Shown: one piece after another, positions 1 to 11,393 of the stretch
Layout: each line of letters begins with the position of its first letter
How positions within the stretch are numbered: position 1 is the stretch's first letter
Assembly: GCF_003026105.1 (NCBI RefSeq)
Contig: NZ_PYNW01000010.1
Location: forward strand, 1-64,000
Origin: Photobacterium sp. GB-56
Lineage (GTDB): Bacteria; Pseudomonadota; Gammaproteobacteria; Enterobacterales; Vibrionaceae
Direction: 5' to 3'
DNA: 64,000 nt
Translations under genes and position numbers: made by a program
The notes under the pieces: model-generated
What the model was told of the DNA's origin: nothing
What the model saw: the letters and a program-made list of their open reading frames with translations, nothing else
Databases searched by the model: none

Positions 1-184
1 TGATACCGCGCTCACGCTCTTCTGGAGCGTTATCGATTGATGCGAAGTCACGAGCAGCACCACCGTACACTTTTGAAAGTGTAGTACAGATAGCAGCAGT
101 TAGAGTTGTTTTACCGTGGTCAACGTGACCGATAGTACCAACGTTTACGTGCGGTTTTACGCGTTCAAATTTTTCTTTAGACAC
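1..184 (-). CDS. tuf: Elongation factor Tu, N-terminal part (runs off the window)
   Basis: EF-Tu delivers aminoacyl-tRNA to the ribosome as a GTP complex. The 61 visible codons read [20 protein letters not shown] and continue through the G1 loop GHVDHGKT (about residues 19-26) to the PEERERGI region that precedes switch I. I chose a GTG start at 182-184: it gives the canonical SKEKF N-terminus and is preceded on the minus strand by a strong AGGAAGGAA Shine-Dalgarno. It is the last gene of the str operon, 100 nt downstream of fusA. The C-terminal two domains lie outside the window. Vibrionaceae usually carry two near-identical tuf copies; only one is visible here. Confidence 0.97.
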   Translation of the reverse strand, partial: MSKEKFERVKPHVNVGTIGHVDHGKTTLTAAICTTLSKVYGGAARDFASIDNAPEERERGI

Positions 185-284
185 AATTGTGTTCCTTCCT
201 AGTTAAGATACGCCCCCTACTAGGTCGGGGACGGCTCTGAAGTTTGTATTTTATGCGTCAATAGCCATCGACGCAATAATGAAA

Positions 285-2390
285 TTAGTTACGTTCTGCA
301 ATAATTTTGTCAGTAACATTCTTTGGCATTTCAGCGTACTCGCTAAACTCCATAGAATAAGACGCACGGCCTTGTGTTGCTGAACGCAAATCAGTTGCAT
401 AGCCAAACATTGCCGATAATGGAACTTGTGCACGAATAATTTTAATACCCGCATTGCCTTCGTCCATACCTTCGATCATGCCGCGACGACGGTTAAGATC
501 GCCAACAACATCACCCATCCAATCTTCAGGCGTGGTAATTTCAACTTTCATCATAGGCTCAAGCAATACAGGGTTTGCTTGTAGCGCACCTTGTCTTAAT
601 GCCATTGAACCTGCGATTTTAAATGCAATATCGTTAGAATCAGTTTCGTGGAATGAACCGTCGAACAGCGTTGCTTTAACATCAACCATTGGGTAGCCAG
701 CAAGCACACCACTCTTCATTTGTTCTTCGATACCAATCGCAGCAGCCGTGATATACTCTTTCGGCACGCTACCATTCACGATTTCATCTACGAATACGAA
801 ACCTTCACCAGGCTCAGTTGGTTCTAATCGTAAGCAAACGTGACCATATTGGTTACGCCCACCCGTTTCACCAGCTTGGCGAATGAATTTACCTTCGACT
901 TCCGTTGTACCACGAATACTTTCACGGTAAGCAACTTGTGGGTTACCCACATTACAGTCAACGCTAAATTCACGTTTCATTCGATCAACAATGATATCAA
1001 GGTGAAGTTCACCCATACCAGAAATTAATGTCTGGCCAGATTCATTATCAATTTCTACTCGGAAAGATGGATCTTCCATCGCTAATTTTTCTAGCGCGAT
1101 TGCCATCTTATCCTGATCGGCTGTTGAACGAGGCTCAACAACGATCTGAATTACTGGTTCAGGGAAGTCCATGCGCTCAAGAATCACTTTATGATTTTGA
1201 TCACATAGGGTGTCACCTGTTGTCGCAAATTTAAGGCCAATAGCTGCAGCGATATCGCCAGCACGCACTTCTTTGACCTCTTCACGCTTATTCGCATGCA
1301 TTTGAACAATGCGACCTAAACGTTCACGTTTATCTTTAATGCTGTTAAAGACAGTATCACCTGAATTTACAACACCAGAATAAACACGCATGAATGTTAA
1401 CGTACCTACAAACGGGTCTGTTGCAATTTTGAACGCAAGAGCTGCAAAAGGTTCATTGTCATCTGAGTGACGTTCAACAGGGTTACCGTTTTCATCTTCA
1501 CCAGTAATTGCTTTTACTTCTGTTGGTGAAGGAAGGAAATCAACAACTGCATCAAGTACTGCCTGAACACCTTTGTTCTTGAATGCAGAACCACAAGTCG
1601 CGAGTACGATTTCGTTGTTGAGTGTACGTTGACGAAGACCTACTTTAATTTCAGCTTCAGTCAGTTCGCCTTCTTCAAGGTATTTATCCATTAGTTCATC
1701 ATTCGCTTCAGCGGCAGACTCAACTAAATTCATGCGCCATTCTTCTGCTTCTTCTAATAACTCAGCAGGAATGTCTTCATAGGTAAAACTAGTCCCTTGA
1801 TCAACTTCTGACCAGTTAATGGCCTTCATTTTGATCAGGTCAATTACACCTTTAAATTCATCTTCAGCACCAATATTCAGTTGAATAGGTACTGGGTTTG
1901 CGCCAAGACGGGTTTTAATTTGCTCGATAACGCGAAGGAAATCGGCACCAGTACGGTCCATCTTGTTAACGAAAACCATGCGTGGTACTTCGTATCTATC
2001 AGCTTGACGCCATACAGTCTCTGACTGAGGCTCTACACCTGAAGAACCACAGAACACAACAACAGCACCATCTAATACACGTAGTGAACGTTCAACTTCA
2101 ATGGTGAAGTCTACGTGTCCTGGAGTATCAATGATGTTGATTCGGTGCTCGTCGAACTGCTTGTCCATACCGCGCCAAAAGGTGGTTGTTGCAGCAGAGG
2201 TGATCGTGATGCCACGTTCTTGCTCCTGCTCCATCCAATCCATAGTAGCAGCGCCGTCGTGTACTTCACCAATCTTGTGAGATAGGCCTGTATAAAACAG
2301 GATGCGCTCGGTCGTTGTTGTTTTACCGGCGTCAACGTGAGCACAGATACCAATATTACGGTAGCGCTCGATAGGCGTTTTGCGTGCCAC
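285..2390 (-). CDS. fusA: Elongation factor G
   Basis: The translocase GTPase that moves tRNA and mRNA after peptide-bond formation and acts in ribosome recycling. The protein is 701 aa, close to the 704 of E. coli. Visible motifs are G1 AHVDAGKT (17-24), the switch I TITSAATT region (about 62-70), G3 DTPGH (88-92) and G4 NKMD (142-145). Domains II-V follow, with the domain IV stretch [20 protein letters not shown]. It lies between rpsG and tuf in the classical str operon order, and no terminator is seen between these genes. Its position marks it as the main fusA rather than the divergent fusA2 paralogue found elsewhere in many gammaproteobacteria. Confidence 0.98.
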   Translation of the reverse strand: MARKTPIERYRNIGICAHVDAGKTTTTERILFYTGLSHKIGEVHDGAATMDWMEQEQERGITITSAATTTFWRGMDKQFDEHRINIIDTPGHVDFTIEVERSLRVLDGAVVVFCGSSGVEPQSETVWRQADRYEVPRMVFVNKMDRTGADFLRVIEQIKTRLGANPVPIQLNIGAEDEFKGVIDLIKMKAINWSEVDQGTSFTYEDIPAELLEEAEEWRMNLVESAAEANDELMDKYLEEGELTEAEIKVGLRQRTLNNEIVLATCGSAFKNKGVQAVLDAVVDFLPSPTEVKAITGEDENGNPVERHSDDNEPFAALAFKIATDPFVGTLTFMRVYSGVVNSGDTVFNSIKDKRERLGRIVQMHANKREEVKEVRAGDIAAAIGLKFATTGDTLCDQNHKVILERMDFPEPVIQIVVEPRSTADQDKMAIALEKLAMEDPSFRVEIDNESGQTLISGMGELHLDIIVDRMKREFSVDCNVGNPQVAYRESIRGTTEVEGKFIRQAGETGGRNQYGHVCLRLEPTEPGEGFVFVDEIVNGSVPKEYITAAAIGIEEQMKSGVLAGYPMVDVKATLFDGSFHETDSNDIAFKIAGSMALRQGALQANPVLLEPMMKVEITTPEDWMGDVVGDLNRRRGMIEGMDEGNAGIKIIRAQVPLSAMFGYATDLRSATQGRASYSMEFSEYAEMPKNVTDKIIAERN

Positions 2391-2479
2391 GGTTGTATCC
2401 TCTTACTAAGGTGAACCTTAGAATATGGTTTAGGCACAGCAGGAAAACCTGCCGTGCCCAAGCGGTATTACCAGCTATA

Positions 2480-2953
<474 letters not shown>

Positions 2954-3045
2954 TTATCTCCGTTGTCTTCTTCAGGTTATCCAAAACTTTTCAGTTTCTT
3001 CAAAATTAAATAATTTTAGTGTTTGGCCTTACTTAACGGAATCCA

Positions 3046-3516
<471 letters not shown>

Positions 3517-3596
3517 GATCTAACCAACGATCAATCAAGTGATCATTTCTTAAACAATCCGTTTTTTATCACTTTCAAGGCTAATATCATACTTAT

Positions 3597-3890
3597 TCAC
3601 GCCCATTTCATATGCTGCTCATGCTTAACGGTTAACGAAACAAAGCCTTTATAATCAATAACATTAAGATTCTCATCACATTTACCTTGCAATCCACGTG
3701 CAATGAGATCAGCCTCAAGTAAATAAATTTTTACGCCAATATTTTTTATTACATTTAAATAATTATTTTTTGCCAAACTGGCGATCACAGCATCTTCTAA
3801 CAGCAATATTTCATCACCAGCGGCAACATATGCTAAACATTGGACCAAAGATTGGCTTTGATAGGGTGAGCGAGTAACGGTATGAAGCAT
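3597..3890 (-). CDS. tusB: tRNA 2-thiolation sulfur relay protein TusB
   Basis: Small DsrH-family subunit of the TusBCD heterohexamer, which passes persulfide sulfur from TusA to TusE and so to MnmA for 2-thiouridine formation at tRNA wobble position 34. It has 97 aa against about 95 in E. coli, opening MLHTVTRSP with the GDEILLLEDAV strand typical of the family. The order regulator-tusD-tusC-tusB-rpsL matches E. coli. The gap to tusC is 7 nt, so tusDCB are probably co-transcribed with the upstream regulator. Confidence 0.9.
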   Translation of the reverse strand: MLHTVTRSPYQSQSLVQCLAYVAAGDEILLLEDAVIASLAKNNYLNVIKNIGVKIYLLEADLIARGLQGKCDENLNVIDYKGFVSLTVKHEQHMKWA

Positions 3891-3897
3891 TACGACC

Positions 3898-4254
3898 TCA
3901 AAATGTAAGAAGTTGTCGACATTGATGCATTTTTTCTATTAATTGTGCTTGTTCACAAACAATCACATCGATGATCAAATCATCTGTTGTTAGTCCGCGC
4001 GCACGGAGTGATTCAGCATTCACATAAATATTTTCAACATCATAAAGTTCAAGCATTTTAAATGTCGCAATATAATCTCGACTTAAAATTGCTTGTGGCT
4101 GCTGCTGTTTTAATAACTGAAATACGCCATCATCAATAAAATACAGTGACAACTCTTCAGTATAAGCCGAACTTGCCAATACAGCATCTAGCCCTTCTCG
4201 CCCACTATTGTTGCCATGTGGTGAAGTTCTAAAGATAAAGCCCAGTGAATTCAT
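3898..4254 (-). CDS. tusC: tRNA 2-thiolation sulfur relay protein TusC
   Basis: DsrF-family subunit of TusBCD (118 aa; E. coli 119). The start shows [26 protein letters not shown], the characteristic family N-terminus, followed by the [11 protein letters not shown] strand. TusC has no sulfur-carrying cysteine of its own in the known complex; that function lies with TusD. It sits 10 nt after tusD and 7 nt before tusB, in one operon. Confidence 0.92.
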   Translation of the reverse strand: MNSLGFIFRTSPHGNNSGREGLDAVLASSAYTEELSLYFIDDGVFQLLKQQQPQAILSRDYIATFKMLELYDVENIYVNAESLRARGLTTDDLIIDVIVCEQAQLIEKMHQCRQLLTF

Positions 4255-4264
4255 ATCTATACCA

Positions 4265-4657
4265 CTAAAATTGTATGACGCGATCTGCCGTTAACAAGAC
4301 TTCAGCAAGACCACCAAGCCCTACCTGTTCAAAGCCATCTGCAAGATTGACAGCAGATAATTGGTTTTGCTCTGCTTCTTGTTCACTGACAATACCGCGA
4401 CGCAATGCGGCAGCCACACAGGTTTGCAATTCAACATTATGCGTTTTAGCAAATGCTTGCCATGCCGCCACAAGATCAAATTCATCGGATGCTGGTGCCG
4501 TTAATGCAGAGCCATTTAACACGCCATCTTGATAAAAAAACACGCGTTGTAATACGTGTCCTTCTTCAATTAATGCACTTGCAAATTGATAAGCTGAACG
4601 TGAGGTTTGGTTTCCGTATGCAGGACCATTGACCACGATAGCGTAAGTTAAGCTCAC
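4265..4657 (-). CDS. tusD: tRNA 2-thiolation sulfurtransferase TusD
   Basis: DsrE-family subunit carrying the active-site cysteine of the TusBCD relay. At 130 aa it is close to the 128 of E. coli. The N-terminus ([19 protein letters not shown]) and the [11 protein letters not shown] segment are the family hallmarks; Cys80 in the latter corresponds to the E. coli catalytic Cys78. Its start overlaps the stop of the upstream YheO-like gene by 4 nt, so translation is likely coupled. Confidence 0.94.
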   Translation of the reverse strand: MSLTYAIVVNGPAYGNQTSRSAYQFASALIEEGHVLQRVFFYQDGVLNGSALTAPASDEFDLVAAWQAFAKTHNVELQTCVAAALRRGIVSEQEAEQNQLSAVNLADGFEQVGLGGLAEVLLTADRVIQF

Positions 4658-5376
4658 TTCTCACCATCCTCGGTTTTTCGCTGGCGAATATACAGATACA
4701 CAGTGTGTTTGGAGATATTTAAACGATCTGCAACACGATTAATTGCATCTTTAATATCGAAAATGCCTTTATCAAACAACTCCATCACGATTTGACGGTT
4801 TTTGGCATTATTTGATACGTTTTTATCTGCATTAATTTCTTCGATAGTACGTTCTACCGTTTGATCAACGAGCTCATCAACATCGCTGGCAAAGTTAACG
4901 GTTGATGCCGCTTGTTTAGCTTCATCAGTAGGCATAAACGACTGCAGAATTTGAGAGAAAGGGGCATCTAAATTAACGTTTATACACAGCAGGCCAATGA
5001 TATTATTTTCACCGTTACGAATGGCAATCGTGATTGACTTCATTAAGTCACCACCTTTAGCACGGGTGAAATAAGCACGAGAAAAATTGCGCTCAGAACC
5101 TTCAATATCGCGTAGCATGCGTAATGCAAGATCAGTGATTGGCGAGCCAACTTTACGGCCGGTATTTTCTCCGTTAGCAATCTTAATCGCAGAGGTGTTG
5201 AGATCGGCTAATGAATGGAGCACGATTTCACAAAAGGGACCAATTAGCGCTGCTAAACCATCAACAACGGCTTCATAAGAGCGAAGAATAATATAATCAT
5301 GCTCAGAGAAGATTCGGCTATCGACGATATCACTGTCGACCATCACCTCTGAACCAAAGTTATCAGTTGAAACCAC
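4654..5376 (-). CDS. yheO: YheO/DauR-family helix-turn-helix regulator
   Basis: A 240-aa protein with an N-terminal PAS-like YheO domain (about residues 25-140, [28 protein letters not shown] at its start) and a C-terminal DauR-type helix-turn-helix (about 185-232, ending [23 protein letters not shown]). In Pseudomonas, DauR controls D-arginine catabolism; the YheO branch beside tusDCB has no firmly known ligand. The start may instead be Met12 (MVDSDIV). The conserved overlap with tusD suggests a link with tRNA thiolation or sulfur status, but that is inference. Confidence 0.88.
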   Translation of the reverse strand: MVSTDNFGSEVMVDSDIVDSRIFSEHDYIILRSYEAVVDGLAALIGPFCEIVLHSLADLNTSAIKIANGENTGRKVGSPITDLALRMLRDIEGSERNFSRAYFTRAKGGDLMKSITIAIRNGENNIIGLLCINVNLDAPFSQILQSFMPTDEAKQAASTVNFASDVDELVDQTVERTIEEINADKNVSNNAKNRQIVMELFDKGIFDIKDAINRVADRLNISKHTVYLYIRQRKTEDGEK

Positions 5377-5490
5377 TTTTCAATCTTCCATGTTGCAATC
5401 AATACTATTAATACGACTTATACATTCAACTTATGTATTAAATAGAATCAATAAAATTTAAAATATTGCTAGTAAGTTTATCAGATAATT

Positions 5491-5522
5491 AAAAAGAAAA
5501 GACCCGACATAAGTCGGGTCTT
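5491..5522 (-). terminator. Intrinsic terminator of fkpA
   Basis: GACCCGAC and GTCGGGTC (5501-5508 and 5513-5520) close an ATAA loop; on the minus strand the stem is followed by TTTTCTTTTT. It lies 39 nt after the fkpA stop and separates fkpA from the YheO-tus operon. Confidence 0.88.
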
Positions 5523-5560
5523 GATATTTATCAGCATATTTATTGGTAAATATTGCTCAA

Positions 5561-6415
5561 CTATTGTGTTTTTGTCTCTGTAGCTGCTGGTTTTTCAGCT
5601 GGTGCCGCTGCAGGTTTTGCAGTTTTATCACCTTTAATACTTAGTAGCTCAACTTGGAATACCAATGTTGAATTAGCTGGAATGCTTGGGTTTGCTTGAG
5701 CGCCGTAAGCAAGTTGTGGCGGAATAACAAACTCAAACTTTGAACCTACAGGCATTAGCTGAACGCCTTCAGTCCAACCAGGGATTACTTGATTTAAAGG
5801 GAAAGTGGCAGGTTGATTACGCTGGTAAGAACTGTCAAATACGGTACCGTCAGTTAGCATGCCTTTGTAATTTACTTCAACTGTATCGGTTGCTGTTGGT
5901 TTTGGACCTGTACCTTCTTTCTCAATCTTGTACATTAGGCCGGTTTTAGTTGTTACAACACCCGCTTCTTTCGAGAACTTAGTACGGAACTCTTCACCAG
6001 CTTTTATGTTTTTCTCAGCTTCAGCTTTTGCTTTTTCTTCAACAATTTTAGCTACGCGCTGGTCAAGTTCTTGAAGCGCTTGTTGGGTTTGCTCTTGCGT
6101 TAAACGACTCTTACCCGCAAATACATCTTCAACACCTTGAAGTACGTCTTGACGATTTAGGTCTAGACCTAGCTCTTTTTGCTGATCAAGGTTGGCTGAT
6201 AGGTATTGCGCCAGTGATGCACCAATTGCATAAGCTGCTTTTTGATTTTCAGTTTTAAATTCAACTTTAGCATCAGCAGCTGGAGTCTTAGCAGCAACCT
6301 GCTCTACTTTCGCAGGTTCAGCAGGCTTATTGGTGTCTGCTTTATTATCATCCTGACAACCAACAGCGAGGAAAATTGTTGCTGCCAATACAGACATCTT
6401 TAGAACAGGTTTCAT
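5561..6415 (-). CDS. fkpA: FKBP-type peptidyl-prolyl isomerase FkpA, lipoprotein form
   Basis: Envelope foldase with an N-terminal dimerisation domain (about 45-140: YAIGASLAQYLSANL, helical and charged) and a C-terminal FKBP domain (about 145-265: KMLTDGTVFDSSY-like core, PGWTEGVQLMPVGSK, FVIPPQLAYG). I start at 6415 (MKPVLKM) because GGAG lies 7 nt upstream; an in-frame ATG four codons earlier is possible. The N-terminus is a lipoprotein signal ending LAVGCQ, so the mature protein is probably lipid-anchored through that cysteine, unlike soluble E. coli FkpA. The C-terminal tail is Ala/Pro/Lys-rich. It is a single-gene unit with its own terminator. Confidence 0.93.
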   Translation of the reverse strand: MKPVLKMSVLAATIFLAVGCQDDNKADTNKPAEPAKVEQVAAKTPAADAKVEFKTENQKAAYAIGASLAQYLSANLDQQKELGLDLNRQDVLQGVEDVFAGKSRLTQEQTQQALQELDQRVAKIVEEKAKAEAEKNIKAGEEFRTKFSKEAGVVTTKTGLMYKIEKEGTGPKPTATDTVEVNYKGMLTDGTVFDSSYQRNQPATFPLNQVIPGWTEGVQLMPVGSKFEFVIPPQLAYGAQANPSIPANSTLVFQVELLSIKGDKTAKPAAAPAEKPAATETKTQ

Positions 6416-6606
6416 GTATTTCTCCATCAGTCAGTGAGGCAATGCCTCATTTTTTAACTGTACTTTTTAGAATGAGTATGAAAATAAAGTTATAACAATA
6501 TACTACTAGCATTTGATTAAGTAACTGTAAAAAGCATGTCAGTTCAGTTATTTAATCAGACTAATTTACTCTACTAGTTACCCTATGCAAGCGGAACAAG
6601 AGCTTA

Positions 6607-7584
6607 ATGTATAAAACTTTTTTTTCATTTTGTTTATTTTTATCCACTTTGACCTTGAGTGGTTGTTTCTTTTCTGGCTCAGAAGTCCAACGCTGGCAAT
6701 TAGCCCCACAAGGTGCAACCAGTTTTAGCCTTAGCCGAGATGGTCGTTTTGCAATAGTTGCTGCAATCGAACAAGGTATCGTGCTATGGGACTTACATCA
6801 AAACAAAAAGTTAGCTGATTTTGGTTCTCAAGATCAACATCACAGTACGGTGATAAGTAGCCATATTTCTGACAATAAACGTTTTGCTATCACGGCCACA
6901 GCACAAAAGTTTGCTATTTGGGATCTTGGCTGGTCCCAAGCACAAGGTTTATGGTCGATTGATGACACTACCATTAGAGATGTCGCTATTGCCAATAATG
7001 GCGACGACATCTTATTAGCGCTAAGTAATGGTAAGGCCTTATTTATCAATATTAGCACAGGAAGACGACTTGAGTTTTTAGCTCATCAAGAGAAAGTTAA
7101 TAGTGTCGCTCTCTCTCCTAATGGCCGTTACGCGCTATCCGGCGGCAATGATCATAATGGCTATTTATGGGATACCCGAACAGGACAAATCTTGTATGGT
7201 TTCCCTCATAAAAGTCGCATTACTCGAGTCGCACTACAACGAGATGGAAAATTTGCCCTGACTGCCGATGGCACCAATGACGTCTTTATTTGGGATTTAA
7301 CCAACGGCAAGAAAGTATCAGAGCTAGACATTACCCTTCGCCAACAAACCCTTTCGAGTGCGCGTTTTTCTGATGATGGTTCAATGGTAGCAACTGGCAC
7401 TCCCTCACGCCGAGTGGAGTTATGGCAAACATCGGATGGGAAAAATATCGGTAGTTGGAAGGCGGAACGTCAGCAAGACACTCGACCCGCTACAGCAGTG
7501 GTGTATGATGTCGCTATTAGCCCAACAGGTAACGTCATCTCTGGATCATCATCTGGATTTGCCCAAGCCTGGTCAACCGATTGA
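6607..7584 (+). CDS. WD40-repeat lipoprotein of unknown role
   Basis: A 325-aa protein with a signal peptide ending in the lipobox LSGC (Cys20), so it is exported and lipid-anchored. The rest is built from WD40-like blades: recurrent phrases [52 protein letters not shown] and [13 protein letters not shown] occur about every 40 residues, roughly seven blades of a beta-propeller. WD40 propellers usually mediate protein-protein contacts; the partner is not known to me. It lies upstream of slyX, 2 nt after which... the slyX ATG begins 8 nt after its stop, so the two are probably co-transcribed. An envelope role alongside FkpA is only a suggestion from position. Confidence 0.85.
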   Translation: MYKTFFSFCLFLSTLTLSGCFFSGSEVQRWQLAPQGATSFSLSRDGRFAIVAAIEQGIVLWDLHQNKKLADFGSQDQHHSTVISSHISDNKRFAITATAQKFAIWDLGWSQAQGLWSIDDTTIRDVAIANNGDDILLALSNGKALFINISTGRRLEFLAHQEKVNSVALSPNGRYALSGGNDHNGYLWDTRTGQILYGFPHKSRITRVALQRDGKFALTADGTNDVFIWDLTNGKKVSELDITLRQQTLSSARFSDDGSMVATGTPSRRVELWQTSDGKNIGSWKAERQQDTRPATAVVYDVAISPTGNVISGSSSGFAQAWSTD

Positions 7585-7592
7585 AAACGACC

Positions 7593-7814
7593 ATGACTGA
7601 GATTGAACAATTACAACACCGTATTGATGAACTTGAAATGAAACAAGCCTTTCAAGAGCAAACTATTGATGATCTTAATGATGCCCTTACCAAACAACAG
7701 TTCATGATTGACCGCATGGAAGTTCAGATGAGATTTTTAGTGGGTAAGGTAAAAGGCATGCAAGCACCAAATATGGCTAGCGAGTCGGAAGAAACTCCGC
7801 CGCCACACTATTAA
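7593..7814 (+). CDS. slyX: SlyX family protein
   Basis: Short coiled-coil protein of unknown biochemical function found beside slyD in many gammaproteobacteria. The ATG at 7593 ([17 protein letters not shown]) gives 73 aa, nearly the 72 of E. coli SlyX; an in-frame TTG at 7581 overlaps the previous stop and would add four residues. Heptad-like leucine/isoleucine spacing runs over residues 1-50 and the C-terminus ends in the family signature [10 protein letters not shown]. It is convergent with slyD across a shared terminator. Confidence 0.92.
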   Translation: MTEIEQLQHRIDELEMKQAFQEQTIDDLNDALTKQQFMIDRMEVQMRFLVGKVKGMQAPNMASESEETPPPHY

Positions 7815-7840
7815 TCGTGTTTGACTAAAAAATGAAAACA

Positions 7841-7867
7841 AAAAAGGAAGCCTAAGCTTCCTTTTTT
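7841..7867. terminator. Bidirectional terminator between slyX and slyD
   Basis: GGAAGC/GCTTCC (7846-7851 and 7856-7861) with a CTAA loop, flanked by A5 on the left and T6 on the right, so it can end transcription from either side. Confidence 0.9.
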
Positions 7868-7887
7868 ATTGATATCATCAAATGATA

Positions 7888-8451
7888 TTAGTGAGAGCAG
7901 CAACCGCCTTTCTCTTCGCCACCGCAGCAACCTTCGTCACTGTTACCGTGATCGCCACAACCGCCTTCGCCGCCACAACAACCACCACCTTGATGTAGGT
8001 GACCGTGTGCAATTTCTTCTTCAGTCGCTGCGCGTACTGCAACAACTTCAACATCAAAACCTAGCGTTTGACCAGCAAGCATGTGGTTACCATCAACAAC
8101 TACGTGATCGCCATCAACTTCAGTTACTTCAACAGGGATTGGACCTTGATCAGTATCTGCTAGGAAACGCATACCAACAGTAATTTCATCAACACCTTGG
8201 AATACGTTTGCAGGAACACGTTGAACCATTTCGTCCATGTGCTCGCCGTAAGCGTCAGCAGGAGCAACAGTTACTTCGAACTTGTCGCCAGCTACATGAC
8301 CTTCAAGCGCTGCTTCAAGGCCAGGAATTAGATTGTTATGACCGTGAAGGTAATCAAGTGGAGCTTCAACTGTTGATTGATCTACAACTACACCATCTTC
8401 AGTTTTCACTTGGTAAGCTAGGCTTACTACTGTGTCTTTAGCGACTTTCAT
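7888..8451 (-). CDS. slyD: FKBP-type peptidyl-prolyl isomerase SlyD
   Basis: Cytosolic chaperone/prolyl isomerase and nickel-binding protein that assists hydrogenase maturation in E. coli. The 187 aa comprise the FKBP core (MKVAKDTVVSLAYQVKTEDG, GLEAALEGHVAGD), the inserted IF chaperone flap (about 70-128) and a C-terminal tail from about residue 148 that is extremely rich in Gly, Cys and His (GGGCCGGEGGCGD, EGCCGGEEKGGCCSH). The tail fits metal binding; it carries ten cysteines and a terminal His. Single gene, terminator shared with slyX. Confidence 0.95.
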   Translation of the reverse strand: MKVAKDTVVSLAYQVKTEDGVVVDQSTVEAPLDYLHGHNNLIPGLEAALEGHVAGDKFEVTVAPADAYGEHMDEMVQRVPANVFQGVDEITVGMRFLADTDQGPIPVEVTEVDGDHVVVDGNHMLAGQTLGFDVEVVAVRAATEEEIAHGHLHQGGGCCGGEGGCGDHGNSDEGCCGGEEKGGCCSH

Positions 8452-8533
8452 GTTTACTCCAAAATTTGAGCTTGGGGTGATAAGTTTTGCGCGACATCAT
8501 ACAGGATAATATGGCAATGATGCTAATTCCGTA

Positions 8534-8743
8534 TTAGTCAGGCTTGAAAACACCTATCACTTGTTGTTTGGTCGTTGACGAAAGTTGTTCACTTTCTTGT
8601 ACCGATTGTGGCACCCGTGTATCTGCATGATCACAAGCCACACACTCGACATATTCAACATCATCTTGTTGCCACCAGCGTAAAGTATCGATGGTTTGAC
8701 AACTAGGGCATGCAGCCCCTGCGATAAATCGTTTTTTTATCAT
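8534..8743 (-). CDS. yheV: YheV-family zinc-ribbon protein
   Basis: A 69-aa protein of the YheV family, function unknown. Two CxxC knuckles (CPSC near residue 10 and CVAC near residue 34) predict one structural zinc, and the C-terminus ends VIGVFKPD, the family signature. The ATG at 8743 (MIKKRFIAGA) matches the family and has AAGGA/GCAGG upstream; a reading starting nine codons earlier lacks support. It is 35 nt downstream of kefB, probably its co-transcribed last gene, as in E. coli. Confidence 0.9.
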   Translation of the reverse strand: MIKKRFIAGAACPSCQTIDTLRWWQQDDVEYVECVACDHADTRVPQSVQESEQLSSTTKQQVIGVFKPD

Positions 8744-8778
8744 CCTGCTCTTTCCTTGATCATCACACAAGCGCTAGC

Positions 8779-10584
8779 TTAATCCCAACCATGATGGCGC
8801 TCTTCCTCACCTCGCATTTCACGATCGAAAATTTCTTCTAACTCTTTACGGGCTTCTTTTTGCCTTGATGCTAAATTGACGTCTTCACTATGCTGCGGCA
8901 ATAGGTCCCGTAAGGCTTGTGTATCTATTTTACGAAAATGTGCCTCAGCACGTTTCGCTTTATACGGATGCATACCTAAAGATATGAGGGCTTGGCGACC
9001 TAAATCAAGAGCACCAGCAAAAGTTTCACGTGAGAAACATTCAACACCTTGACCTAGTAATTGGTGCGCTTCAACACGACTTCTCGCCCGCGCTAATATT
9101 TTTAAGTGCGGGAAATGTTGCTGACACATAGCCACCACTTCCATGACTTCTGTCGGTGCATCAGTACAGATAATAATTGCTTCCGCATTATCTGCCCCTG
9201 CTGCGCGGAGCAAATCTAACTGAGTAGCATCACCGTAAAAAACTTTATAACCGAACTTGCGTAAAAATTGGATTTGGCTCGGATCGCGCTCAAGTACGGT
9301 TACTTTAATTTTATTAGCAAACAGTAATCGTCCTATAACTTGTCCAAAGCGTCCAAAACCCGTAATGATGACACGGGGGGCACGATCAACAACATCCGAT
9401 TCTGGCTCAGGTTGCTCACTCGCTTTGAAGCTTCGCACAAACCAGCGATTTTGAAGCGTTAATACGAGCGGCGTTGTCATCATTGATATACTTACAACCA
9501 CCAGCAAGAAAGCTAATAATTGCGCATCTAGTAAACCTTCAGCACGAGCGGCAGTAAACAAGACAAACGCAAACTCACCACCCTGACTTAAAATCGCCGC
9601 CATCTGACTACGTGACTTTTCTCTTACGCCAAATATCCGGGCTAAAAGATAGAGCACGATGCCTTTTACTGCGATTAATGCTAATACCGCGGCTAAAATC
9701 TGTAATGGATATTGCCACAGTAACCCAATATTTACCGCCATACCCACTGAGATAAAAAACAGCCCCAGTAATAACCCTTTAAACGGCTCTATCGCAATTT
9801 CTAATTCATGGCGATATTCGCTCTCAGCTAATAGCACCCCCGCTAAGAATGCCCCTAACGCCATGGATAATCCAAGCGCCTGCATAATCAATGCAATACC
9901 AAGCACTAACAGTAATGCCGCAACATTAAACAGTTCACGAACACCACTCATCACCACATAACGAAACAGTGGACGAAGTAAAAAATGTCCACCGACAAGG
10001 AGTACGGCGATACCCCCTAACATCCAGAATGCATCATTCCAACTCCCCCCTTTACCACCAGCGAGAGCTGGGAGTAAAGCAAGCATTGGGATCACCGCTA
10101 TATCTTGAAATAGCAGTACCGCAAAACCCGATTGCCCCGTTTCACTTCCTGATAATTGCTGCTCTTCTATTACACGCAGTGCAATTGCTGTTGAAGATAA
10201 CGCCAGCCCCATGCCAATCACGGCTGAATCACGCCACGTCAGCGAAGGTAAAAAGCCATTAAGGCTCATAACCACTACGGCAATAACCCCACTGGTGATC
10301 ACCACCTGTCCACCACCTAACCCTAAAATGGGTTTACGCATTTGCCACAGTGTTTTCGGATTAAGCTCTAAACCAATCAGAAACAGTAACAACACTACAC
10401 CAAATTCAGAGAAATGGAGGATAGCATCAACATCGGAGATCAAGCCTAAGCCCCAAGGGCCAATGGCAATACCCGCAATCAAATAGCCTAACACTGAACC
10501 TAAGCCAAGCTTTTGCGCCAAAGGGACGGCAATAATAGCTGCGGCCAAAAAAACCACACTTAGAACAAGGAAATCATTGGTCAT
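8779..10584 (-). CDS. kefB: Glutathione-regulated K+/H+ antiporter KefB
   Basis: CPA2-family potassium efflux system held closed by glutathione and opened by glutathione adducts, acidifying the cytoplasm to protect against electrophiles. The length is exactly the 601 aa of E. coli KefB. About twelve membrane helices fill residues 5-380. A cytosolic RCK/TrkA-N domain follows, with the Rossmann motif GFGRFG near residue 405 and the CTDAP and [12 protein letters not shown] strands. The charged C-terminal tail is typical. Its start overlaps kefG by 11 nt, so the ancillary subunit is translated first and the two are coupled. Confidence 0.95.
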   Translation of the reverse strand: MTNDFLVLSVVFLAAAIIAVPLAQKLGLGSVLGYLIAGIAIGPWGLGLISDVDAILHFSEFGVVLLLFLIGLELNPKTLWQMRKPILGLGGGQVVITSGVIAVVVMSLNGFLPSLTWRDSAVIGMGLALSSTAIALRVIEEQQLSGSETGQSGFAVLLFQDIAVIPMLALLPALAGGKGGSWNDAFWMLGGIAVLLVGGHFLLRPLFRYVVMSGVRELFNVAALLLVLGIALIMQALGLSMALGAFLAGVLLAESEYRHELEIAIEPFKGLLLGLFFISVGMAVNIGLLWQYPLQILAAVLALIAVKGIVLYLLARIFGVREKSRSQMAAILSQGGEFAFVLFTAARAEGLLDAQLLAFLLVVVSISMMTTPLVLTLQNRWFVRSFKASEQPEPESDVVDRAPRVIITGFGRFGQVIGRLLFANKIKVTVLERDPSQIQFLRKFGYKVFYGDATQLDLLRAAGADNAEAIIICTDAPTEVMEVVAMCQQHFPHLKILARARSRVEAHQLLGQGVECFSRETFAGALDLGRQALISLGMHPYKAKRAEAHFRKIDTQALRDLLPQHSEDVNLASRQKEARKELEEIFDREMRGEEERHHGWD

Positions 10585-11164
10585 TGTTGGTCTCCTTCTT
10601 CGTTAAGCTAATTCGAGGCTCAATAATCAAAGGGTTCGCTAACCATGATTGGTATGCGCGTGCATGTTGGTTTAATTCATCCTGCGTGACGCGTCTTGCC
10701 CAGTGCAAGATAAGTGGCGGTAACCAATGCATTTGGCAAAGATCAGCACAAATTTCAAATGGCTTTAAAATGGTATCAATACCATAACGGTTATAACCAT
10801 CCGGACTATAAGCTTCTGCTCCACCACCAGTCGTGATCACCGAGCGCCAATATTTACCCACGGTTTCATTACCGTCACCGTGAGCGAAGCCTTTGCTTAA
10901 CACTCTATCAAACCACTCTTTCAACAATGATGGGCAGGAATACATATAGAGCGGATGCTGGAAAATAATGATGTCGTGACTCGCGATCAGCTCATGCTCT
11001 GCGACAACATCGATAAAGAAATCGGGGTACGTGGCATATAAATCATGCACAGTAACGTGACCTAATAGCTCAATATCTTGCAACATTGCGCGATTAGCAA
11101 CGGACTCATCAGGATCAGGATGAGCAAAAATAATGAGAATTGATGGTAAGTTTTGTCGTGTCAT
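10574..11164 (-). CDS. kefG: KefB ancillary NAD(P)H-quinone-oxidoreductase-like subunit KefG
   Basis: Flavodoxin-fold protein required for full KefB activity. The 196 aa from the ATG at 11164 (MTRQNLPS) show the family motifs [56 protein letters not shown] and [12 protein letters not shown], closely following E. coli KefG. An upstream in-frame TTG at 11179 is less likely because AAGGA lies 4 nt before the ATG. The 11-nt overlap with kefB supports joint expression. Confidence 0.93.
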   Translation of the reverse strand: MTRQNLPSILIIFAHPDPDESVANRAMLQDIELLGHVTVHDLYATYPDFFIDVVAEHELIASHDIIIFQHPLYMYSCPSLLKEWFDRVLSKGFAHGDGNETVGKYWRSVITTGGGAEAYSPDGYNRYGIDTILKPFEICADLCQMHWLPPLILHWARRVTQDELNQHARAYQSWLANPLIIEPRISLTKKETNNDQ

Positions 11165-11393
11165 AACATCCTTTGACAATCGTTCATATTCATCATGTGC
11201 AACAATAAGGACTTGCTCAGTATTATTCCATCATACCTAATTGTTAACAAACATGATCTTTTGTTTATCATTTGTTCAGCAAAACGTAACCTAAAGCAAT
11301 AGAGAGATGTTAGCCACTCTGCGCTGTTTGAGTTAGACTTCCGCCCATAAGTCCAGTTTATTTAGTGGAGCGGGCAAGACCCCGGCAATATTG

